Shown in pieces: positions 38,326-43,376 of a stretch of DNA of 43,376 bases (its first letter is position 1; every line of letters starts with the position of its first letter). Source of the DNA: Verrucomicrobiota bacterium (lineage in GTDB: Bacteria > Verrucomicrobiota > Verrucomicrobiia > Limisphaerales > SIBE01). Both the position numbers and the translations under genes were made by a program. The stretch spans positions 1 through 43,376 of the forward strand of contig JACQWK010000685.1 of assembly GCA_016209525.1 (NCBI GenBank). Reading direction: 5' to 3'. The notes under the pieces were generated by a model, which was given only the letters and a program-made list of their open reading frames with translations, did not search any database and had not been told where the DNA came from.

Positions 38326-40365
38326 ATGCAACTTTCCTCCTCACTCTTCGCCCAGAGTGTAGTCGGGCGTCGTCTGCTCGGCGTGTTTAGTCTTGGAGCG
38401 GGGCTCGCCGGCGCGAGCTTCCCATCGGCGGCCGCCGAGTCGGCGGTTTCTGAGGCGCGGGTCGCGCAGATCCGAGCGCTCTCGATCGAAGATCTGGCGA
38501 CTGTGAAGGTCACGTCGGTTTCAAAGCGATCGGAGAAACTATTCGAGTCCGCCGCCGCCGTTTTTGTGATCAGTGGCGACGACATCCGGCGCTCCGGAGC
38601 GAGAAACTTTCCCGAAGCGTTAAGACTGTCCCCCGGAATCAACGTTGGACAAATCGACGCGAACAAATGGGCGGTGGCGTCCCGCGGTTTCAACGACCGC
38701 TTCACGGGCAAGCTTCTGGTGCTCATTGATGGGCGGACGGTGTACACGCCGATGAACGGGGGCGTTTTCTGGGATGTTCAGGATTATTTGCTTGAAGATA
38801 TCGACCGAATTGAAGTCATTCGAGGTCCGGGCGGAACACTCTGGGGCGCCAATGCGGTCAATGGTGTCATTAATATCATCACCAAAAGCGCCGCCAAGAG
38901 CCAGGGCGCTTATGTGTCCGGCGGTTATGGATCGGAGGAGCGCGGCTTTGCGGAGGGGCGGTACGGACTTAAGCTCGGGGAAACCGGATTCATGCGCGGC
39001 TATGTCAAACACCACAACCATGACGATTTCGGAGGCGGAAACGACCGCTGGGATTTCATTCAAGGCGGTTTTCGCGCGGATTGGGAAACATTGAACGACC
39101 GGATCACGTTCCAGGGAGATTACTACGAAGGCGATATTCAACATCAGCAAGTGATCCCCAGTTATGTGGCCCCACACCTGTCTGTGTTCGACGAAAGATT
39201 TGATGTCTCGGGTGGAAATCTTCTGGGCCGGTACGAGCATCAATGGAGCGAGGAATCGGACTTGCGCTTCCAAGCGTATTACGACCGCGCCGAGCGGCGT
39301 GAAACCGCTTTTGGAAACATTCAGGAAACTTTCGACCTCGACTTTCAGCACCGCTTTCCACTGCCCTTGCGACAGGACTTGGTGTATGGACTTGGTTATC
39401 GTTTTCTGCCCGATGAGTTCTTCAACAGAGACCCTCTTTGGATTAGATACGAACCTGCGAGCCGCAATCGGCAGATCTTCAGCGGCTTCGTTCAGGATGA
39501 AATTGCTATGGTTGAAGATCACCTTCGGCTGACGCTCGGCAGCAAGATCGAGCACAACGACTTTACCGGATGGGAAGTGCAGCCAAACGCTCGATTAGCC
39601 TGGATGCTCACCGATCGCCAAACCGTTTGGGCTGCGGTCTCGCGCGCGGTGCAGGTACCTGCCCGCAGCGCCAATGATATCCGCGTACTCCTGCCCGTAG
39701 AACCACTGCCCGGAGGTCCATTTCCGCTGTTTCTCACCGGGAGCGGCGACGCGGCCGTCCGATCCCATACAATGCTGGCTTATGAGGCAGGCTACCGCAT
39801 CCAGCCGAAGGACCATCTGTCCCTTGACCTGGCTGCTTTCTACAACGACTACGACGACTTCAATATTGGGAGGGCTGGGACTCCGTTCTTCGAACCGGCT
39901 CCGACACCTCACCTGGTGCTGCCCTTCACGACGACCAGTGGAGGCAAGGGAAGGGGCTATGGAGTTGAAGCGGCCACGCAGTGGCGCCTCACCGACTGGT
40001 GGCGGCTGAGCGGCTCCTACTCCTTTCTGAAAATCGAGCTGAGAGATTTTCCATCTGGGTTGGAAGGCGAAGGAAAAGACCCGCGCCACCAAGCGACCTT
40101 GCGCTCCGCCATGGACCTGCCTGCCAATCTGGAACTGGACTTCTGGGGCCGATATGTCGGTGAACTTCCGATCTTCGGCATTGATCCTTATTTTGACTTG
40201 GATGTTCGTTTGGCCTGGCAACCGCACAAGAATCTCGAGCTGGCAATCGTCGGACAGAACCTGATCGAAGCCCGCCGCTTCGAGTTCGCCCCGAACGAGT
40301 TCGACCGCACAATCGGCACTGCGGTTCAGCGCGGCGTTTACGTCCAGGTTACCGCACGCTTCTAG
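38326..40365 (+). CDS. TonB-dependent outer-membrane receptor
   Basis: 679 residues. It imports a substrate across the outer membrane using TonB energy. A signal peptide lies within residues 1-33 (ending 'FPSAAAES'). The plug domain has 'LEDLATVKVTSVSKR'-like text ('IEDLATVKVTSVSKRSEKLF'), 'RGFNDRFTGKLLVLIDGRTV' and 'DIDRIEVIRGPGGTLWGANA', followed by 'VNGVINIITKSA'. The beta-barrel ends in 'GVYVQVTARF' with the C-terminal aromatic residue needed for assembly. The plug style is that of the vitamin B12/siderophore receptor-like group common in Verrucomicrobiota. The open frame starts upstream, but the ATG at 38326 gives the signal peptide. The YfiR and CHASE8-kinase genes downstream often accompany such receptors. 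The ligand is unknown. Confidence 0.93.
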   Translation: MQLSSSLFAQSVVGRRLLGVFSLGAGLAGASFPSAAAESAVSEARVAQIRALSIEDLATVKVTSVSKRSEKLFESAAAVFVISGDDIRRSGARNFPEALRLSPGINVGQIDANKWAVASRGFNDRFTGKLLVLIDGRTVYTPMNGGVFWDVQDYLLEDIDRIEVIRGPGGTLWGANAVNGVINIITKSAAKSQGAYVSGGYGSEERGFAEGRYGLKLGETGFMRGYVKHHNHDDFGGGNDRWDFIQGGFRADWETLNDRITFQGDYYEGDIQHQQVIPSYVAPHLSVFDERFDVSGGNLLGRYEHQWSEESDLRFQAYYDRAERRETAFGNIQETFDLDFQHRFPLPLRQDLVYGLGYRFLPDEFFNRDPLWIRYEPASRNRQIFSGFVQDEIAMVEDHLRLTLGSKIEHNDFTGWEVQPNARLAWMLTDRQTVWAAVSRAVQVPARSANDIRVLLPVEPLPGGPFPLFLTGSGDAAVRSHTMLAYEAGYRIQPKDHLSLDLAAFYNDYDDFNIGRAGTPFFEPAPTPHLVLPFTTTSGGKGRGYGVEAATQWRLTDWWRLSGSYSFLKIELRDFPSGLEGEGKDPRHQATLRSAMDLPANLELDFWGRYVGELPIFGIDPYFDLDVRLAWQPHKNLELAIVGQNLIEARRFEFAPNEFDRTIGTAVQRGVYVQVTARF

Positions 40366-40400
40366 AAGTCGCGCCTCAAAGTCTTTGAGTCACGGAAAGC

Positions 40401-41087
40401 TCAGAGTCGCGTCCAGGGATTGATGCTCTGCCTCCGGCATTTCTGATAGATCAGCGCGATGTAGATCAGATTGAGAATGCAGGTCGCCACGGTGATGGCG
40501 AAGTTCATCCGGGAATCCAAACCGCCAATTGGGTCGGGAAAGTACTTCACCCAATAATACGCGGGCACATTCCCAAGGAACATAAACAAAGCGATGTACA
40601 GGGATTGACCTCTGACATCATCGCGCCGAACCAGCATCGAGATAAACAGAATGCTCATGAGGAACGCCTGAATCCACCCGGTCAAGAAGCCTTGCGTATC
40701 CTTGTACACTTTGACAAATGGAATTCCCAAAAAAGCAGCCATGAAGACGCCGATGAGAATGATCGGATACAGCCATTTCTTCATGAACGGCGCCGAAAAG
40801 TCGGCCTTTCCATGCTTCACAACGGTCCACAGAATCCCCATGTCCAACAGGAGCCATAAAAAATTCCCAATCCGGATGGCGAGATAGTCCGCCAGGAAGA
40901 TGCACGAGAACATAAATTCCCAGGCGATGTTGCCGCAAAGAGCGCCGATGGGCATCCCATAACTCTTATCCTTGATTCCTCTCTGGATGATTATTACGTA
41001 AACGGCCAGCCAGAATCCAAAACAAGCAAACACGCTCACCCAAAAAATCGGCTTCGCATGATGCGGCATGAAAGGCAAGGACATCAT
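40401..41087 (-). CDS. Seven-helix membrane protein resembling Pyr4-type transmembrane terpene cyclases
   Basis: 228 residues with about seven hydrophobic helices. The motif 'KSYGMPIGALCGNIAWEFMF' (41-60) matches the signature of the Pyr4/PaxB membrane terpene cyclases, including the Glu (Glu57) in 'AWE' that protonates the substrate in Pyr4. The other Pyr4 acid lies in the last helix; here that helix reads 'CILNLIYIALIY', with Asn206 in the probable position, so activity is uncertain. Starts at 41087 and 41084 are both possible. It is convergent with the TonB receptor gene (35-base gap). It could be an unrelated carotenoid-cyclase-like or scaffold membrane protein; the match is to one motif and the topology. 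Confidence 0.55.
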   Translation of the reverse strand: MMSLPFMPHHAKPIFWVSVFACFGFWLAVYVIIIQRGIKDKSYGMPIGALCGNIAWEFMFSCIFLADYLAIRIGNFLWLLLDMGILWTVVKHGKADFSAPFMKKWLYPIILIGVFMAAFLGIPFVKVYKDTQGFLTGWIQAFLMSILFISMLVRRDDVRGQSLYIALFMFLGNVPAYYWVKYFPDPIGGLDSRMNFAITVATCILNLIYIALIYQKCRRQSINPWTRL

Positions 41088-41392
41088 AGTTCGGTGCAAA
41101 AAGGATTGGGTTGACCGTCCCAGTCCAACAGCGATTCGTGAACGAATCAAGGAAACATTGCGTTGACTCGGAACGGAAGCGAGAGGAAGCAAATCGCGGT
41201 TTCTTTTTTGGCGGCCCGGTGTAAAGTCTAGGCGGATGACTGAATGGTAGGGGCAGTTGACTCTTGGCCGGCGGTCCGGGAAAATCGGAGGGCGCGACTG
41301 GGCGCGCTCCGGCGCTTACGGGTAACCAGGTTTGACACCCCAAGCGGACCAAAGCCCTGTGAGACCAATTTGACGACGGATGGATTAAAAAG
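41088..41392. other. Divergent intergenic region
   Basis: 305 bases between the Pyr4-like gene and the YfiR gene. It contains a GC-rich inverted segment near 41291-41315 (gagggcgcgactgggcgcgctc) and no gene I can support. Promoters for both flanking genes should lie here, but no strong boxes are visible. Confidence 0.45.
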
Positions 41393-41941
41393 ATGCGGCG
41401 AGCTCAAAATTACGTTCCGCTCGCTTTGGGCGCGATCCTGCCAGTTCTCGCAATCTTGGCTGAGCACCTCGCGCCGTCGAATCCGGATGAATTCAAGCCC
41501 GACGAAATCAAGGCTGCTTTCCTAGGGAAGATACCGAGCTATGTTCAGTGGCCGGCCAAGATGAACGGAAAGGCCGACGACAAGATCGTCTTGGGACTGT
41601 TCGGCGACAATGCGCTCAAGGATCTGCTGGAACAGCTAACCAAAGAGGCCAAGGAACGTCCCATTGAAGTTCGAAAGGTCGATCGCCCGGCGGAAATCAA
41701 CCAATGCCACATTCTCTACGTGCCGCTCGCGAACAATGCCAAATGGCTCGCGCTGAGAAAGGAAGTGGACTTGCGAGGCCTGCTGACCGTGGGTGAAAGC
41801 GACAACTTTCTTGAGCAAGGAGGGGTTCTCGTCTTTCGTCTTAACGAAACTCGTCGTTTCTGGGTCAATGTGAAGAACAAAGACAAGGCGGGTTTGGAGA
41901 TAAAGTCGCAGTTTTATCGAATCATAAAGCCGGTGAAGTAA
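41393..41941 (+). CDS. YfiR-family (DUF4154) periplasmic protein
   Basis: 182 residues. YfiR is a small periplasmic repressor that controls an inner-membrane CHASE8 partner. The N-terminal hydrophobic segment ('YVPLALGAILPVLAILAEHL') is the export signal. Family motifs are 'DEIKAAFLGKIPSYVQWP', 'DDKIVLGLFGDNAL', 'CHILYVPLANNAKW', 'GLLTVGESDNFLEQGGVLVF' and 'NVKNKDKAGLEIKSQFYRI', the last close to the usual C-terminus. It lies 16 bases before the sensor kinase, whose periplasmic domain looks like CHASE8, so the two are very likely a signalling pair. Confidence 0.9.
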   Translation: MRRAQNYVPLALGAILPVLAILAEHLAPSNPDEFKPDEIKAAFLGKIPSYVQWPAKMNGKADDKIVLGLFGDNALKDLLEQLTKEAKERPIEVRKVDRPAEINQCHILYVPLANNAKWLALRKEVDLRGLLTVGESDNFLEQGGVLVFRLNETRRFWVNVKNKDKAGLEIKSQFYRIIKPVK

Positions 41942-41957
41942 CCGTGCGGCGTCACCC

Positions 41958-43376
41958 ATGCTCGCGTTCCAACGCCTTTCCATCCGAGACAAGCTCCGGC
42001 TCATGATGATGCTTACCTGCATCGCCGCGCTGGTTCTCTCCACCACGGTCATCGTTGGTTTCGGGGTCATCCGCCAGCGGCAGGATGTCGAGCAGCGGCT
42101 TGCCCAAGTCGCCGCGTTGACGGCGTTTTCGGCTTGGCCGTTCCTGGAGGTCAACGCCCAGCAGGAATGCCAGACGGTTCTGAGTTCCTTGTCCGAAACT
42201 CCGGGCATAGTAATCGGCGCCATCTACGGCACGAACGGGCAGGCCTTCGCGACCTACGTGCGGCCCAAGAGTCCCTTGGCTCCGCCCTCGAAACCGCCGC
42301 CTGCCGGGTTTTCCATCTCATCCCTATCGTCCCTCGAGTTCGTGCATCTCATCCGGAACGCCGAGAGCCAGGAGATCGGTGTCCTTTATCTTCGCTCGGA
42401 CGCGGCCAAAGAGTGGCAGTTGCTCCGGCTCTTCTTGGCCGTCGTCTGCAGCAGCTTTCTTCTCGCGTCGGTCGCGGCCTGGTGGCTCTCCAACCGATCC
42501 CAGCGCGTTTTCGTCGCGCCCATCCTGCAATTGCTCCAGACCGCCAAGACGGTTTCGCTTCGCAAGGAGTATGGTTTGCGCGCTCAGCGCGTCGCGGACG
42601 ACGAACTCGGGCAATTGGTCAATGGGTTCAACGAAATGCTGGAACAGATCGATGCCCGCGACAAGAAACTCCAGAAACACCGGGAGGAGTTGGAGGAACA
42701 GGTTCTCAAACGGACGGAGGAACTCACCAGCCTCAACGAGGACCTGCAGTTGGCCAAGGAACGCGCCGACGAGGCCAACGAGGCCAAGAGCATGTTCCTG
42801 GCGAACATGTCCCATGAAATTCGCACTCCTCTCAACGCCATTCTCGGTTTCTCGGACCTCTTGAACGGCGTGCTCAAGGAGCCCAAGGAGCGCTCCTACG
42901 TGGCCGCGATCTCTTCCAGCGGCAAGAGCCTGCTGACCATCATCAACGATATCCTCGACCTTTCCAAAATCGAAGCGGGACGCTTGGAGCTGCAATACGA
43001 ACCCGTCTCCGTCCGCCAGCTCCTGACCGAAGTGGCCCAGGTCTTCTCCCAGAAGGCCGAAGAGAAAGGGCTCAAGCTTGAAATCAACGTGGCCAAGGAG
43101 ATGCCGGAGGGTTTGCTCTTGGACGAGGTGCGTCTGCGGCAGATCCTGTTCAACGTCATCGGCAACGCGGTGAAGTTCACCGAAAAGGGAACCATCCGAA
43201 TTTCCGCCGCCAGCAAAGCCTGGGAGGCCGACGAGAGCCAAGTGGACTTGTTGCTCCACGTCGCTGATTCGGGCGTCGGAATTCCGGCCGGTGAACTGGA
43301 CCGGATTTTCGACACGTTCACCCAGGTGAGCGGCCAAAGCACGCGCAAGTACGGTGGGACCGGTTTGGGTTTGGCC
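41958..43376 (+). CDS. CHASE8-HAMP sensor histidine kinase (cut by window end)
   Basis: At least 473 residues, with no stop before the window edge. Two membrane helices ('LMMMLTCIAALVLSTTVIVG' near 15-34 and 'LLRLFLAVVCSSFLLASVAA' near 155-174) flank a periplasmic sensor of the CHASE8 type, with 'AALTAFSAWPFLEVNAQQEC' and 'TPGIVIGAIYGTNGQAFATY'. HAMP ('LQLLQTAKTVSLRKEYGLRA') and a coiled coil follow. The phospho-accepting histidine is His286 in 'NMSHEIRTPLNAILGF'. The ATPase has N-box 'FNVIGNAVKFTEKG', G1 'VADSGVGIP' and the start of G2 'YGGTGLGLA'. Receiver domains probably follow beyond the window. Control by the YfiR protein is likely. Confidence 0.92.
   Translation, partial: MLAFQRLSIRDKLRLMMMLTCIAALVLSTTVIVGFGVIRQRQDVEQRLAQVAALTAFSAWPFLEVNAQQECQTVLSSLSETPGIVIGAIYGTNGQAFATYVRPKSPLAPPSKPPPAGFSISSLSSLEFVHLIRNAESQEIGVLYLRSDAAKEWQLLRLFLAVVCSSFLLASVAAWWLSNRSQRVFVAPILQLLQTAKTVSLRKEYGLRAQRVADDELGQLVNGFNEMLEQIDARDKKLQKHREELEEQVLKRTEELTSLNEDLQLAKERADEANEAKSMFLANMSHEIRTPLNAILGFSDLLNGVLKEPKERSYVAAISSSGKSLLTIINDILDLSKIEAGRLELQYEPVSVRQLLTEVAQVFSQKAEEKGLKLEINVAKEMPEGLLLDEVRLRQILFNVIGNAVKFTEKGTIRISAASKAWEADESQVDLLLHVADSGVGIPAGELDRIFDTFTQVSGQSTRKYGGTGLGLA

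Noticed and set aside
38620..39555. 311-codon leftward frame inside the TonB receptor gene
   Set aside because: Shadow of the receptor; no signal or domain.
40375..40389. ctcaaag-t-ctttgag as a bidirectional terminator between the TonB receptor and Pyr4-like gene
   Set aside because: The loop would be one base, the stem is AT-rich and no T-run follows.

Overview
The window looks like a chromosomal segment of a Verrucomicrobiota bacterium, most likely a soil or freshwater member of the Pedosphaera/Limisphaerales side. The assignment rests on gene style, not on a marker search. The clues are a pseudopilin with a long C-terminal 'FADGHAE' tail, delta-60 and ASPIC/FG-GAP surface proteins, lipoproteins with formylglycine-generating-enzyme (FGE) folds, a TonB receptor/YfiR/CHASE8-kinase set, and many different palindromic intergenic repeats. 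There is no rRNA, phage, IS transposase or CRISPR array, and I recognised no tRNA.

Layout. 0.3-4 kb: divergent sarcosine/N-methyl-amino-acid oxidase and class V aminotransferase, then a pseudopilin. 4.2-6.9 kb: an ECF sigma factor, its zinc-finger anti-sigma factor and an exported protein of unknown function. 7.3-8.7 kb: a TPR protein. 8.8-13.1 kb: a leftward cluster (RidA-like deaminase, D-serine dehydratase/D-threonine aldolase-fold enzyme, GntP permease, M19 dipeptidase) that reads as D-amino-acid and dipeptide catabolism. 13.4-16 kb: serS, perhaps leaderless, and a beta-propeller protein. 16.2-20 kb: FGE-like lipoprotein, MBOAT acyltransferase and SGNH protein, a probable envelope O-acylation operon. 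20-25.5 kb: delta-60, ASPIC/FG-GAP and WD40 remnants. 25.4-30 kb: a second FGE-like lipoprotein, an exported protein and a response regulator with a degenerate HD-GYP domain. 30-31.5 kb: a tail-to-tail junction of truncated DNase II and adenosine deaminase genes, beside a collapsed third paralogue of the next genes. 31.5-37.5 kb: two very large paralogous membrane proteins of the MpaB/latex-clearing-protein (DUF2236) oxygenase type. 38.3-43.4 kb: TonB receptor, a Pyr4-like membrane protein, YfiR protein and a hybrid-type sensor kinase cut by the window end.

The most striking observation is in the 1240-residue gene at 33798-37520. Compared with its neighbour it carries four copies of a module of about 115 residues, inserted in frame at three sites. 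One copy lies inside another, so the order is N-half, complete copy, C-half. The paralogue next door has none of them and aligns across each insertion site. This looks like a coding-sequence element that spreads inside open reading frames without breaking them. Between 20 and 31.5 kb the window also holds an unusual density of gene fragments joined to each other and to palindromic repeats, which suggests active rearrangement.
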